A DNA stretch of 64,000 bases from an uncultured Bacteroidota bacterium (lineage in GTDB: Bacteria > Bacteroidota > Bacteroidia > Flavobacteriales > Flavobacteriaceae): NCBI GenBank assembly GCA_902614065.1, contig CACMJT010000007.1, positions 1 to 64,000 of the forward strand, read 5' to 3'. How positions within the stretch are numbered: the first letter of the stretch is position 1; the number at the start of each line of letters is the position of its first letter. The notes beneath the pieces are model-generated. The model saw nothing but the letters and a program-made list of their open reading frames with translations, was not told the origin of the DNA and made no database searches. Shown piece after piece: positions 18,272 to 28,272 of the stretch. A program made the translations under genes and the position numbers.

Positions 18272-19147
18272 GTGTTTAAATCAGGTTTCGTAAATATTAT
18301 TGGGTATCCAAATGCAGGAAAGTCAACATTGATAAATTCCTTTTTGAATGATAAATTATCAATTATAACAGAGAAAGCTCAAACAACTAGACATAAAATA
18401 CTCGGGATTGAAAATACTGATGATTACCAATTAATATTTACCGATAATCCAGGTTTTACAAAACCTGCTAATATTGTTCATGAGTATATGAACAAAAAGG
18501 TAAAAGAATCAATAGCAGATGGTGATATCATATTATATGTGGTTGATTTAAGTTCAAAGTCTATTGATTACGATGATTTAAATGACAAATTGAAAAAAAT
18601 TAAGGTTCCCCTGATCATTGTTCTAAATAAAATTGATAAAGTAGATCAACAAATTTTAGAAGATGTTTCAAAAAGCTGGAGTAAAGAATTTTGTAATGCA
18701 GAGATTTGGACGGTTTCAGCTTTAAAAAACTTTAATATTGAAAATTTAAAAGAAAGGATTGTCAAATTACTTCCTAAAGGACCAAAATATTTTCCCGAAG
18801 AACAATGGACCGATAAATCAGAGAGGTTTTTTGTGAATGAAATCATAAGGGAAAAAATATTCAAAAATTTTAAGGAGGAAATTCCTTATTCATCCGAGGT
18901 TGTTACAGAAAAATTTAAGTATAGAAACAAAATCTTTCGTATTTCCAGTTCAATAATTGTTGAGAGAAATTCTCAAAAGGCAATTATTATTGGGAATAAG
19001 GGTTTATCGTTAAAAAATTTGGCATCACAATCAAGAATTGAACTTGAAAAATTTTTTAATCAAAAAGTTTTTTTAGAGATAAATGTAAAGGTTGTAAAAG
19101 ACTGGAGGAAGAAAGTACACCAACTCAAAAATTTTGGATATAACTAA
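18272..19147 (+). CDS. era: GTPase Era
   Basis: 291 residues with a GTG start. The GTPase domain has G1 GYPNAGKS (residues 10-17), G3 DNPG and G4 NKID; the C-terminal third is a KH RNA-binding domain (IIVERNSQKAIIIGNKG, then VFLEINVKVVKDWRKK), which marks it as Era. It binds the 3' end of 16S rRNA in 30S maturation. Der follows 2 nt downstream, so the two ribosome-assembly GTPases form an operon. The start sits right behind a good promoter. Confidence 0.95.
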   Translation: MFKSGFVNIIGYPNAGKSTLINSFLNDKLSIITEKAQTTRHKILGIENTDDYQLIFTDNPGFTKPANIVHEYMNKKVKESIADGDIILYVVDLSSKSIDYDDLNDKLKKIKVPLIIVLNKIDKVDQQILEDVSKSWSKEFCNAEIWTVSALKNFNIENLKERIVKLLPKGPKYFPEEQWTDKSERFFVNEIIREKIFKNFKEEIPYSSEVVTEKFKYRNKIFRISSSIIVERNSQKAIIIGNKGLSLKNLASQSRIELEKFFNQKVFLEINVKVVKDWRKKVHQLKNFGYN

Positions 19148-19149
19148 AT

Positions 19150-20454
19150 ATGAATAAAATAGTTGCAATAGTAGGAAGACCAAATGTTGGAAAGTCAACT
19201 TTATTTAATCGCTTGGCTAAAAGCAATCAAGCGATTGTTGATTCCTACAGTGGAGTTACAAGAGATCGTCACTATTCAATATCAGACTGGAATGGTAAAA
19301 CTTTTACAATTATTGATACTGGGGGCTACGTTAAAGGAGGTAGTGACAGCTATGAAAAAGAGATTGATGATCAAGTAATGATAGCAATTGAGGAGTGTGA
19401 TTCAGTAATTTTTGTTGTAGATGTTTTAGATGGAATTAACTCTTCCGACCAAGAAATTGCAAAAATTTTACATAAAACTGATAAGAGTGTTTTTTTAGTT
19501 GTTAATAAAGTAGACAAAAACACGATGATCAAGGATTCATTGGAATTTTATTCACTTGGCTTTGAAAAAATTTATTCTCTTTCTGCAATTAATGGTCTTG
19601 GAACTGGAGATTTTCTTGATGAACTAGTTAAAGATTTTACACACAATAGTGAATTATCTGAGATACAAATACCATCTTTTGCTGTAGTTGGTAGACCAAA
19701 TGCTGGTAAATCATCTTTTATCAACTCATTAATTGGCGAAGAAAGAAATATTGTAAAAGACGAACCTGGAACAACTAGGGATAGTATTGATACTCGATAT
19801 AATAAATATGGATTTGATTTTAATCTTGTTGATACAGCAGGTATTAGGAAAAAATCTAAAATTAATAATGATCTTGAATTTTATTCTGTTGTTAGATCAA
19901 TCAAGTCAATTGAAAAAAGTGATGTCAGTTTACTCATGATTGACGCAACCAGAAGTTTTGATAGTCAAATTAAAAATATTTTTTGGTTAGCTCACAGAAG
20001 AAATAAAGGTGTTGTAATACTTGTTAATAAGTGGGATTTAGTTGATAAAAATAATATATCAACTAAAGATTATGAGAAAAAAATAAAATTGGAGATAGAA
20101 CCCTTCGTTGATGTACCGATAATTTTTATATCAACTTTAAAAAAACAAAGAATTTTTAAAGCTTTAGAACTTGCAATAAAAGTGTATGAGAATAGATCTA
20201 GAAAGATAAAAACTAGTAAACTTAATGATGATTTATTGGAAATAATTTCGAAAAATCCACCGCCATCAAATAAAGGAAAGTTTGTAAAAATTAAGTTTTG
20301 TAATCAGTTGCCAGGCTATTATCCTCAATTTGTTTTCTATTGTAACTTACCAAAATACGTTAAGGATCCTTATAAAAGATTTATAGAAAATAAAATTAGA
20401 AATCTTTACGACTTTGAAGGAGTTCCAATTACGATATACTTTAGAAAAAAATAA
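19150..20454 (+). CDS. der: Ribosome biogenesis GTPase Der (EngA)
   Basis: 434 residues with the diagnostic double GTPase architecture: the first P-loop GRPNVGKS at about residues 8-15, the second GRPNAGKS at about 180, each followed by its own D-x-x-G (DTGG, DTAG) and NKxD (NKVD, NKWD). The C-terminal KH-like domain ends with GVPITIYFRKK. It acts in 50S subunit assembly. Second gene of the era-der operon. Its stop codon abuts the stop codon of the convergent MerR gene with no spacer. Confidence 0.96.
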   Translation: MNKIVAIVGRPNVGKSTLFNRLAKSNQAIVDSYSGVTRDRHYSISDWNGKTFTIIDTGGYVKGGSDSYEKEIDDQVMIAIEECDSVIFVVDVLDGINSSDQEIAKILHKTDKSVFLVVNKVDKNTMIKDSLEFYSLGFEKIYSLSAINGLGTGDFLDELVKDFTHNSELSEIQIPSFAVVGRPNAGKSSFINSLIGEERNIVKDEPGTTRDSIDTRYNKYGFDFNLVDTAGIRKKSKINNDLEFYSVVRSIKSIEKSDVSLLMIDATRSFDSQIKNIFWLAHRRNKGVVILVNKWDLVDKNNISTKDYEKKIKLEIEPFVDVPIIFISTLKKQRIFKALELAIKVYENRSRKIKTSKLNDDLLEIISKNPPPSNKGKFVKIKFCNQLPGYYPQFVFYCNLPKYVKDPYKRFIENKIRNLYDFEGVPITIYFRKK

Positions 20455-20772
20455 TTATAATTCTTTTCTAATATCTTCCAATGTGCTTTTTAATTTTTCA
20501 AGTTTTTTTAGAACATTGATTTTGTCAGAATCGTTTTTAATTTTTTCTTTGGCACCATCTATAGTAAAGCCTCTTTTTTTTACCAAACTGTATATTAGAT
20601 CAATATTCTCAATATCTACTCTGCTATAGCGCCTTGTTCCTTTGAGATTTTTTTTTGGTTTTAATAATTCAAACTCTTTCTCCCAGAACCTTAGCAAAGA
20701 TGTTTTCACGCCAAAAGCCTCAGCAATCTCTCCTATGCTGTAATATAATTTTTCAGGTAAATCTAAATTCAT
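20455..20772 (-). CDS. MerR-family transcriptional regulator
   Basis: 105 residues. The MerR winged-helix DNA-binding domain occupies residues 9-80: YSIGEIAEAFGVKTSLLRFWEKEF, split into helix-turn-helix and wing (KGTRRYSRVDIENI). A short helical tail follows and no effector-binding domain is present. This matches the small MerR protein that is usually next to an M23 peptidase gene in Bacteroidota. It starts 1 nt after the peptidase stop, so the two are co-transcribed; the regulator may control this unit. Target unknown. Confidence 0.88.
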   Translation of the reverse strand: MNLDLPEKLYYSIGEIAEAFGVKTSLLRFWEKEFELLKPKKNLKGTRRYSRVDIENIDLIYSLVKKRGFTIDGAKEKIKNDSDKINVLKKLEKLKSTLEDIRKEL

Positions 20773-20773
20773 A

Positions 20774-21751
20774 TTAATCTAATGACTGATTCTCTTGACT
20801 TGCTATTTTTAAAATTTCATCAAACTCATCAGCAGTTAGATTTCCATAAAAATAATTCACTGGGTTTACTCTTTTACCATCCTTTAAAACTTCATAATGA
20901 AGATGAAAGCCCTTGGATCTTCCTGTATTTCCAACATAACCAATCACATCCCCTTTTTTCACTCTTTGGCCTCTTTTTACATTATATGAATCTAGATGAG
21001 CGTATATTGTTTGGTAACCATATCCATGGTTGATTCTGATATGTTTTCCGTAACCTGAGGACCTGCTGTCTGCTCTAGTAATTGTTCCGTTTGATGCAGC
21101 ATAGATTGGGGTGTTTCTGGGCGCAGAAAAATCAAGTCCTTGATGCATTTTACGTGATTTGTCAAAGGGATCAGTTCTCATACCAAATCCTGAGGCAATT
21201 CTTGTCATATCATCGTTTCTTATTGGCTGTATTGATGGAATTGCTGCAAGCATTTCTTGTTTATCTTTTACAAGTTTTTCAATTTCATCAAGTGATTTGG
21301 ATTGAATAACTAGTTGTTTTGTCAAAATTTCAAGCTTTTTAGTTGTTTCAATTATAATATCTGAGTTTTCAAATCCTTCAAGTTGATTATACCTGTTAAC
21401 ACCTCCAAAACCAGCTTTTCTGATATCCTCATCAATTGGATTAACTTCAAATAAAACTCTGTATATATTATTATCTCTCTCTTCAATATTATCTAGTACC
21501 ATTTCAAGTTGCTCTAACTTTTTATTTAGAAGCCCAATTTGAATTTCATAATTTTTTAATTCTCTAGATTGAGAAAGTTCAGTTGGGGTGTTTATTGCTG
21601 GAGTATTTATAATGATGAGAAGTGTGATGGTTCCAAAGAAAAATGATGTTAAAATAAAAGATAATGCACTTAAAAACCTTTCTTTCCTAGATGCACTGAT
21701 TTTTTTATAGGATAGTGATTCTTTGTCGTAATAATATTTTGACTTACTCAT
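20774..21751 (-). CDS. Membrane-anchored M23-family metallopeptidase
   Basis: 325 residues. One transmembrane helix at about 29-49, then a coiled coil (about 60-170), then an M23/LytM zinc endopeptidase domain: GFGMRTDPF, HQGLDFSA (H-x3-D ligands), IYAHLDSY and the last ligand motif HLHYEV are all intact, so it is probably catalytically active. Predicted to cut peptidoglycan cross-links in the periplasm, with a coiled-coil layout resembling EnvC/NlpD-like or MepM-like hydrolases. First gene of a two-gene unit with the MerR regulator. Confidence 0.92.
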   Translation of the reverse strand: MSKSKYYYDKESLSYKKISASRKERFLSALSFILTSFFFGTITLLIIINTPAINTPTELSQSRELKNYEIQIGLLNKKLEQLEMVLDNIEERDNNIYRVLFEVNPIDEDIRKAGFGGVNRYNQLEGFENSDIIIETTKKLEILTKQLVIQSKSLDEIEKLVKDKQEMLAAIPSIQPIRNDDMTRIASGFGMRTDPFDKSRKMHQGLDFSAPRNTPIYAASNGTITRADSRSSGYGKHIRINHGYGYQTIYAHLDSYNVKRGQRVKKGDVIGYVGNTGRSKGFHLHYEVLKDGKRVNPVNYFYGNLTADEFDEILKIASQENQSLD

Positions 21752-21834
21752 AAAAAATTTACTTTTGGTTGAGTACTAGGTATTTATTTTTTTACTTTGT
21801 AAATATAAAAATTCTATTTATTAACAACACCTGA

Positions 21835-24444
21835 ATGAAAGCATCTGAAATAAGAGAAAAATTTATCAACTTTTTTAAAGATAAAGATCACTCAGTTGTC
21901 CCTTCTTCACCTATTGTTGCAAAAAATGATCCAAGCTTAATGTTTACTAATGCAGGAATGAATCAATTTAAAAGTATTTTTCTTGGTGAAAAAAATGATA
22001 ATACTTTAAAACGTGTTGTCAACTCTCAAAAATGTTTGAGAGTTTCTGGAAAACATAATGATTTAGAGGAAGTTGGTATAGATCATTACCACCATACTAT
22101 GTTTGAAATGTTGGGTAATTGGAGTTTTGGTGATTATTTTAAGGAAGAAATCATTAATTGGAGTTATGAACTACTTACAAAAACTTATGGATTTAATTCA
22201 GATGATTTATATGTTTCTGTTTTTGAAGGAGATAAAAAAGATAAACTCTCAAAAGATAACGAAGCTTATGATATGTGGTCTAAAATAGTTCCTAATGAAA
22301 AAATTATTCTTGGTGGTAAAAAAGACAATTTTTGGGAGATGGGTGATACTGGTCCATGTGGCCCTTGCTCAGAAATACATATTGACTTAAGGTCTGATTC
22401 TGAAAAATCTAAAATTCCAGGAAAGGATTTGGTTAATATGGATCATCCGAATGTTATAGAGCTTTGGAATTTAGTATTTATACAGTTCAACCGAATGTCT
22501 AATGGTGATTTAGTTGAACTTCCTCAAAAACACATAGATACGGGAATGGGGTTTGAGAGACTTGTTCGCGTGATTCAAAAAAAAGAATCAAATTACGATA
22601 CTGATATTTTCTCACCATTAATTAAAACTATTGAGTCACTTTCAAATAAGAAATATGGTTCAAATCTAAAAGCTGATGTAGCTATGAGAGTGGTTTCAGA
22701 TCATATCAGGGCTGTTGCTTTTTGTATTTGTGATGGACAAATCCCTGGAAATAGTGGACCTGGATATGTCATAAGAAGAATATTAAGAAGGGCTGTTAGA
22801 TATGGATATACATTTTTAAAAATGAAGGATCCTTTCATTTATAAATTGGTTGATCCACTATCAGAACAGTTTTCTGATTTTTTTCCTGAGATTGCTAAAA
22901 ACAAAGAACTTGTGAAAACAATAGTAAAAGAAGAAGAATCTTCTTTTTTAAAAACCCTTTCTGAGGGTATACTGAGACTTGATTCTATTACAAGTAATTT
23001 GAAATCAAATATAGTTTCAGGAAAAGTGATTTTTGAATTGTATGATACTTATGGCTTTCCTGTGGATTTGACATCATTAATCTTAAAAGAAAAAAATTTA
23101 AGTTTTAATGAAAATGAATATGAATCAGAACTGGAAAAGCAAAAATCAAGATCAAGATCTGCTTCTGATATGAAAACTGAGGACTGGGTTGTTATTAACA
23201 AAACTGCTTCAAGTATTTTTAGAGGATATGATAAAGTATCATTAAAAACTAAAATAAATAAGTACAGAAAAGTATTTAATAAAGACAAAAAATTTTTTCA
23301 AGTGGTTTTGCATGAAACACCTTTTTATCCAGAGGGAGGTGGTCAAATTGGAGATTCTGGATTTTTTGAACTAAATGATGGAAAAAGATTTAAAGTGTTT
23401 GATACCAAAAAAGAAAACAATGAAATTTTTCATTTTGTTGATTCCGAAGAGTTTGAGCCTAAATCGGAATTGACAGCTTATATTGATATTAACGTTAGAA
23501 AAAAATGTTCAACCAATCACACTGCAACACATTTGTTGAATCAAGCATTAAGAGAAGTACTCGGTAATCACGTTGAGCAAAAGGGTTCAATGGTTTCGGA
23601 CAAATATTTAAGATTTGATTTTTCTCACTTTAAAAAAATAGAGGAAACTGAATTGAACGAAATTGAGGAGTTTGTTAATAATAAAATTGATGAATCAATT
23701 GACTTGATTGAAAATAGAAGCGAAAATTATGAAGATGCTGTAAAAAAAGGGGTTGTTGCATTGTTTAACGAAAAATATGGTAAGATTGTTCGATCTGTAA
23801 AATTTGGAAATTCCTATGAATTATGTGGAGGAACACATGTTAAAAACACAATTCAAATCAGAAACTTTGTTATAATCTCTGAAAGCTCTATTGCATCTGG
23901 AATTAGGAGAATTGAGGCTATTTCTGGCCCTTCAGCCTTGGAATATCTTAGAGGAAAAAACAAAGAAATTAAAGATATATCAAATATGTTGTCAAGCAAA
24001 TCAAATTTAATTGACTCTATCAAAAATATTAAAGACCAGAATAGTCAAATATCAAAGGATCTTAAATTAAGTCAAATAAAATTAATTGACTTTTATATCG
24101 ATTTATGGTTGAATCAAACAGAAAAAATTAATTCATTTAATTTTTTGTTCAAAAAATTAAACTTGGAGCCATCTTTTGTAAAGTCATTATGCTTAGGCCT
24201 TGCCAGAAAATTAGAAAATCATATCATAATATTAATAACTGAATCAAATAATAGATTTAGCATTTTTTCTTCGGTTTCAGAATCTGTTGTTGAAACTTCA
24301 AATATATCTGCATCAGAAATTATTAAAAGTATTTGTAATTCTATTGGCGGTAGTGGTGGAGGCCAAGTAAAGTTTGCAGCTGGGTCAGGACCTAAAACAG
24401 ATGAAATAGAATTAATTATATCAAAACTAAAAGATACCTTTTAA
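21835..24444 (+). CDS. alaS: Alanine--tRNA ligase
   Basis: 869 residues, full length. The class II catalytic domain starts MKASEIREKFINFFK and includes NAGMNQFK and the Ala-specific GPCGPCSEIH; the editing domain has the zinc ligands NHTATHLL and CGGTHV; the C-terminal domain ends GGSGGGQVKFAAGSGP. It charges tRNA-Ala and clears mischarged Ser/Gly. It is transcribed alone; its stop overlaps the stop of the convergent lipoprotein by 4 nt (TTAA). Confidence 0.97.
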   Translation: MKASEIREKFINFFKDKDHSVVPSSPIVAKNDPSLMFTNAGMNQFKSIFLGEKNDNTLKRVVNSQKCLRVSGKHNDLEEVGIDHYHHTMFEMLGNWSFGDYFKEEIINWSYELLTKTYGFNSDDLYVSVFEGDKKDKLSKDNEAYDMWSKIVPNEKIILGGKKDNFWEMGDTGPCGPCSEIHIDLRSDSEKSKIPGKDLVNMDHPNVIELWNLVFIQFNRMSNGDLVELPQKHIDTGMGFERLVRVIQKKESNYDTDIFSPLIKTIESLSNKKYGSNLKADVAMRVVSDHIRAVAFCICDGQIPGNSGPGYVIRRILRRAVRYGYTFLKMKDPFIYKLVDPLSEQFSDFFPEIAKNKELVKTIVKEEESSFLKTLSEGILRLDSITSNLKSNIVSGKVIFELYDTYGFPVDLTSLILKEKNLSFNENEYESELEKQKSRSRSASDMKTEDWVVINKTASSIFRGYDKVSLKTKINKYRKVFNKDKKFFQVVLHETPFYPEGGGQIGDSGFFELNDGKRFKVFDTKKENNEIFHFVDSEEFEPKSELTAYIDINVRKKCSTNHTATHLLNQALREVLGNHVEQKGSMVSDKYLRFDFSHFKKIEETELNEIEEFVNNKIDESIDLIENRSENYEDAVKKGVVALFNEKYGKIVRSVKFGNSYELCGGTHVKNTIQIRNFVIISESSIASGIRRIEAISGPSALEYLRGKNKEIKDISNMLSSKSNLIDSIKNIKDQNSQISKDLKLSQIKLIDFYIDLWLNQTEKINSFNFLFKKLNLEPSFVKSLCLGLARKLENHIIILITESNNRFSIFSSVSESVVETSNISASEIIKSICNSIGGSGGGQVKFAAGSGPKTDEIELIISKLKDTF

Positions 24445-24962
24445 TTATCCATTGGAGGATAAGATTCCATCACTCTGAATACAAAATTGGAAATTAATTG
24501 ATCTCTTGTGAGCTTGTTAGCAGACAAAGACCCTGAACCGCTTCCTTGCCAAATTAACTTACCTGTTTTGGAATCGACGATATCAATGTACAGAAGACCA
24601 ACAACCTTAGTAAAAGGTTTATATGTTCCCGATCCATAACTGTAGTAAGGGTAATACCAACCCATATAATCGTAGTTACTATATCGGTTGATGTAAACAT
24701 TTTCTTTAGCTTTTGTATCAATGGAAATAATTAGATCGGGATTTTTTGAAAAGTTATAGCCTTTGGAATTTAGGTAACTTTCAACAGAGCTTAATATTCT
24801 TTTCTTATCAATATCAGATATTTCAAGATTTTCGATTTGCTCTTTTGAAAAAGCATAGGTTTTGTATGATGAAAAATCTGAATCAGAGTCATAATCATAT
24901 GCAACTCTTACAGAACCACATGAAATTAATAAAAAAGAAATTAGAAATAAACTATACCTCAT
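24441..24962 (-). CDS. DUF4136 family lipoprotein
   Basis: 173 residues from ATG at 24962; a TTG two codons upstream is the alternative. The signal peptide ends LLISCGS, with Cys at 15. The mature part begins with strand-rich VRVAYDYDSDSDFSSYKTYAF, an FxxYKTY motif typical of DUF4136, followed by a Tyr/Gly-rich stretch (YPYYSYGSG) and the conserved DSKTGKLIWQGSGSG near the end. Probably an outer-membrane lipoprotein. No function is established for the family. Confidence 0.85.
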   Translation of the reverse strand: MRYSLFLISFLLISCGSVRVAYDYDSDSDFSSYKTYAFSKEQIENLEISDIDKKRILSSVESYLNSKGYNFSKNPDLIISIDTKAKENVYINRYSNYDYMGWYYPYYSYGSGTYKPFTKVVGLLYIDIVDSKTGKLIWQGSGSGSLSANKLTRDQLISNFVFRVMESYPPMDN

Positions 24963-25029
24963 ATACAATAAAATTACAATAATTATGCCTAAAAAACTTT
25001 CATTAAAAACTTATTAATAATTTTGATAT

Positions 25030-25830
25030 GTGAAAGTTGGCAGTAAAATCTACTTAATTTTAATTTTTTCCTTTTTAATATCTTCATGTAGCCTATTGAA
25101 GCTGCCTGGAAAAATTCTTAAAGCACCACTCAATATAAAAAGGTCAATAACCAAAAAGCCAAATGCTAATTCAAATCAGTATGAAAAATTCATCAAGAAT
25201 CTTAGCTATGAGGAGAGAAAAAAATGGTATATAAAAACATACTCTGATTTAGCTATACAACAAATGAAAAAATATAAAATTCCAGCTAGTATTATTCTAG
25301 CACAAGGAATGGTAGAGTCAGCCTCAGGTTCAAGCAATTTAGCATTAAAATCAAATAATCATTTTGGAATTAAATGCCACCAAGAATGGAGAGGTAAAAG
25401 AGTGTATCATGATGATGATGAAAAAGGCGAATGTTTTAGAAAGTACAATTCACCAATAGAAAGCTATAAAGACCATTCAGAATTTTTAACAACCAGAGGA
25501 CGCTACTCTTTTCTTTTCAGACTTCCTAAAAACAATTATGTTGAGTGGGCAAATGGTTTGAAGAAAGCAGGTTATGCAACAGACCCAAATTATCCAAAAA
25601 AATTAATTAGAACTATTGAAGAAAACGATCTTTGGAAATTTGATGGTTCAAAAAAACCGATGAAACGAAAAAAATCAAAGGAATTAAAAGATGTTCATAC
25701 TGTTGAAAGAGGGGATACTTTATATTCTATTTCTAAAAAATATAACGTATCTATAGAAAAGATTATGAAAATTAATAATCTAAAAGACAACCAGATTAGT
25801 ATTGGTCAAGAAATAAAATACAAAGATTAA
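25030..25830 (+). CDS. Lipoprotein glucosaminidase with LysM domain (FlgJ-like)
   Basis: 266 residues, GTG start. Lipoprotein signal with Cys in LISSCSLL. The N-acetylglucosaminidase domain follows (about 60-200): PASIILAQGMVESASGSS carries the catalytic Glu, then NNHFGIKCH and the conserved Tyr region YATDPNYPKKL. A LysM peptidoglycan-binding domain (about 221-264, VERGDTLYSISKKYNV) ends the protein. It hydrolyses glycan strands of peptidoglycan from the periplasmic face. Monocistronic on the plus strand, ending 3 nt from a convergent gene. Confidence 0.93.
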   Translation: MKVGSKIYLILIFSFLISSCSLLKLPGKILKAPLNIKRSITKKPNANSNQYEKFIKNLSYEERKKWYIKTYSDLAIQQMKKYKIPASIILAQGMVESASGSSNLALKSNNHFGIKCHQEWRGKRVYHDDDEKGECFRKYNSPIESYKDHSEFLTTRGRYSFLFRLPKNNYVEWANGLKKAGYATDPNYPKKLIRTIEENDLWKFDGSKKPMKRKKSKELKDVHTVERGDTLYSISKKYNVSIEKIMKINNLKDNQISIGQEIKYKD

Positions 25831-25833
25831 AAT

Positions 25834-28260
25834 TTAACCTTTTAAAATGTTATTTATTAATCCTACGCAATACATTGAGTGATTTTTAACAGACTTGTTT
25901 GATGAATATTTTTTTTGAGCTTTGTTTAACTCACGTCTCAAATCCATCAAAACACCTAAAGTAGAAGACCTAATATCTGACTCATCAACTTTAACCCTGG
26001 TAATGCTCGATGATGATCTAAAGAATGAAGGAATACTTTGATTTTCTTTCATCAAATATCCTAATCTTTGAATAAAGGCTCTTTGAATATTTCGTCTGTA
26101 AATATCAATATTTGAATTGTTTTTTAATTCACTAAAAATACCATTCTTTAAATCTGACATTAACTCGTCCAATGAGTAAGCCTCTGAACCATTCAACGCT
26201 TCATTTTCAATTACTCTAGCTAGTCTTCCAAAATCAAGAATTCTATTAAGATAGCTTGATTGAAGTCCTCTAACTTGATCCACAGCACCCGCAAACTGAA
26301 TTTTATCTAATATGTTTTTATCAATCATCCATGTTGGAGTTTCAAATAAGTTTTTGTTGAGGAATTTTATACAGTTTTTTTGATGACTTTTTTCAACATG
26401 AGTGTAAACAGCTCCCTCTTGATCGGATGTTTTGTAATACTGATAAACACCACCGACATTTGTAGATACATGCCCTAAGTATCTTCTAAATTGTGACAAA
26501 ACTTGACCATAAAGATATTGTAGCTCATCATAATTTTCACCATCTTCTGTTGTCCATTCAATTAGATTTGGAACTATTCTTTTTAGGTTTGCTATTCCAT
26601 AATTACTGGCCTTAATCGCGTCATTTCCTAAATCTTCAGTTTGAGAGCTTGGATCGATACTTGAACTACCAAATCTAAACATAAGATCATCAGCTCTTTC
26701 AGTTATCCATTTGTTTAGTATTACTTTCTCTTCCTCCGCCGTTTTGTTAAGAATTGGTTTATATCCCCACATAGTTGAGTATTTGTCGTATGGTCCTACA
26801 TCAATCACAAGCGATACACCCTCATCACCTGGCTGTGCAATGTAATTGAATCTAGCATAATCCATTATCGATGGAGCAATTCCGAATTTCTTTGTAAACG
26901 TTTTTGACCGAATTGAATCAACAGGATACGCACTACTGCTTCCAAAATTGTGAGGAAGTCCTATAGTATGACCTACCTCATGCGCAGATACAAATCTAAT
27001 AGCTCTTCCCATTGTCTCATTGTCAAATTCAGGGCTGCGAACATTTTCATTTATGACACTGGTTTGAATAAAAAACCAATTCCTTAATAATTTCATCACA
27101 TTATGATACCAATTAATATCTGATTCGATAATTTCACCAGATCTGGGATCAGATGTGCTTGGTCCATTTGCATTTAGAATAGGGGAGGCTAAATATCTTA
27201 TTACTGAGTATCTTACATCCTCAGGACTCCAATCAGGATCTTCTTCTTTTGTTGGTGGATCCTTGGCTAGAATAGCATTTTTAAATCCAGCAGCTTCAAA
27301 TGCAACTTGCCAATCTTCAACTCCCTGTTTTATGTATTTTCTCCATTTTTTTGGGGTCGCAGGGTCTATGTAGTAAACAATTGGTTTTTTTGGTTCAACC
27401 AATTCACCAGCTTCAAATTTTTCTATATCCTCATCTTTAACTTCTAATCTCCACCTTTTTAAATATTTAAGGGTTTTTGCTTCTTGATTGTCAATACCGT
27501 AATCAGTTTGACTATTTGTAAACCACCCTACTCTCTCATCAAAATACCTTCTTTTCATTGGAATTTTGGGTAAAATAACCATTGAATTATTAATTTCCAT
27601 GGAAACTGTTCCACTCTCGGTCTCAGATGACCTGTAAGTCTTAACATGTCTTGCCTCAATATTTTTTGGATAAGATTTAATGGACTCTATGTACGAAAGT
27701 TTAGTGTCAAGACTAGATATTTTTCTAGACTTTCTACTTCTTTGAGGATAACCGAGTGGTTTTACATCAGAGTTAAAAAGACTAGTTACATCAATTAGGC
27801 TTGTATTTAGAGAATCATTGCTGGCTTCTATTTTAAATTTAAAAAGTATCGGCTCAAAGTTAGAATTTACAACAGCTTCACTAATTGGCAGTGAATCATT
27901 TGCAAAATTTACATATGAGTTTTCCCTTAATAAAAAATATTTACCTTTCTTATCCCATCTCAAAACCTGTTCATTTAGTTTGTGTTGTGTAAGTGGAATT
28001 GAAACAGACATTTTTGCAACCCTGGTAACCATTAACATTTCTCTGCCGATTAGTGAATCAGGAATTTCAAAATAATATTTCTCTTCTTTTTTATAAACAT
28101 TAAATAAACCTTCGTCCTTAGTTGCTTCTGAAACTATTGATGCAAAACTTTTAGTTTTATCCTTAGAATTAGGTTTAGATTTTTTGTCGTCCTGAGAATT
28201 TAAATTTTTACTGGGTACTAGTATAAAGACTAATAAAAATAGATGGATAATTCTTTTCAT
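25834..28260 (-). CDS. Secreted zinc-dependent metalloprotease (DUF5117/DUF4953 type)
   Basis: 808 residues. Signal peptide (ends SKNLNSQ), a family-typical N-terminal region with FEIPDSLIGREMLMVTRVAK (two adjoining motifs), and the metzincin-like zinc site HEVGHTIGLPHNFGSSS near residue 427, with all three His and the Glu present. Conserved flanks include YYIDPATPKKWRKYIKQGV and PSIMDYARFNY. The architecture matches the large Bacteroidota family annotated as zinc-dependent metalloprotease with DUF5117 and DUF4953. No T9SS sorting domain is visible, so it is probably periplasmic. 12 nt after lysS, likely the same transcript. Confidence 0.9.
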   Translation of the reverse strand: MKRIIHLFLLVFILVPSKNLNSQDDKKSKPNSKDKTKSFASIVSEATKDEGLFNVYKKEEKYYFEIPDSLIGREMLMVTRVAKMSVSIPLTQHKLNEQVLRWDKKGKYFLLRENSYVNFANDSLPISEAVVNSNFEPILFKFKIEASNDSLNTSLIDVTSLFNSDVKPLGYPQRSRKSRKISSLDTKLSYIESIKSYPKNIEARHVKTYRSSETESGTVSMEINNSMVILPKIPMKRRYFDERVGWFTNSQTDYGIDNQEAKTLKYLKRWRLEVKDEDIEKFEAGELVEPKKPIVYYIDPATPKKWRKYIKQGVEDWQVAFEAAGFKNAILAKDPPTKEEDPDWSPEDVRYSVIRYLASPILNANGPSTSDPRSGEIIESDINWYHNVMKLLRNWFFIQTSVINENVRSPEFDNETMGRAIRFVSAHEVGHTIGLPHNFGSSSAYPVDSIRSKTFTKKFGIAPSIMDYARFNYIAQPGDEGVSLVIDVGPYDKYSTMWGYKPILNKTAEEEKVILNKWITERADDLMFRFGSSSIDPSSQTEDLGNDAIKASNYGIANLKRIVPNLIEWTTEDGENYDELQYLYGQVLSQFRRYLGHVSTNVGGVYQYYKTSDQEGAVYTHVEKSHQKNCIKFLNKNLFETPTWMIDKNILDKIQFAGAVDQVRGLQSSYLNRILDFGRLARVIENEALNGSEAYSLDELMSDLKNGIFSELKNNSNIDIYRRNIQRAFIQRLGYLMKENQSIPSFFRSSSSITRVKVDESDIRSSTLGVLMDLRRELNKAQKKYSSNKSVKNHSMYCVGLINNILKG

Positions 28261-28272
28261 ATTTTAGATTTT

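Noticed and set aside
20774-21751. M23 peptidase as part of a phage lysis module
   Set aside because: It has a membrane helix and coiled coil of the housekeeping envelope type, and no phage genes are nearby.
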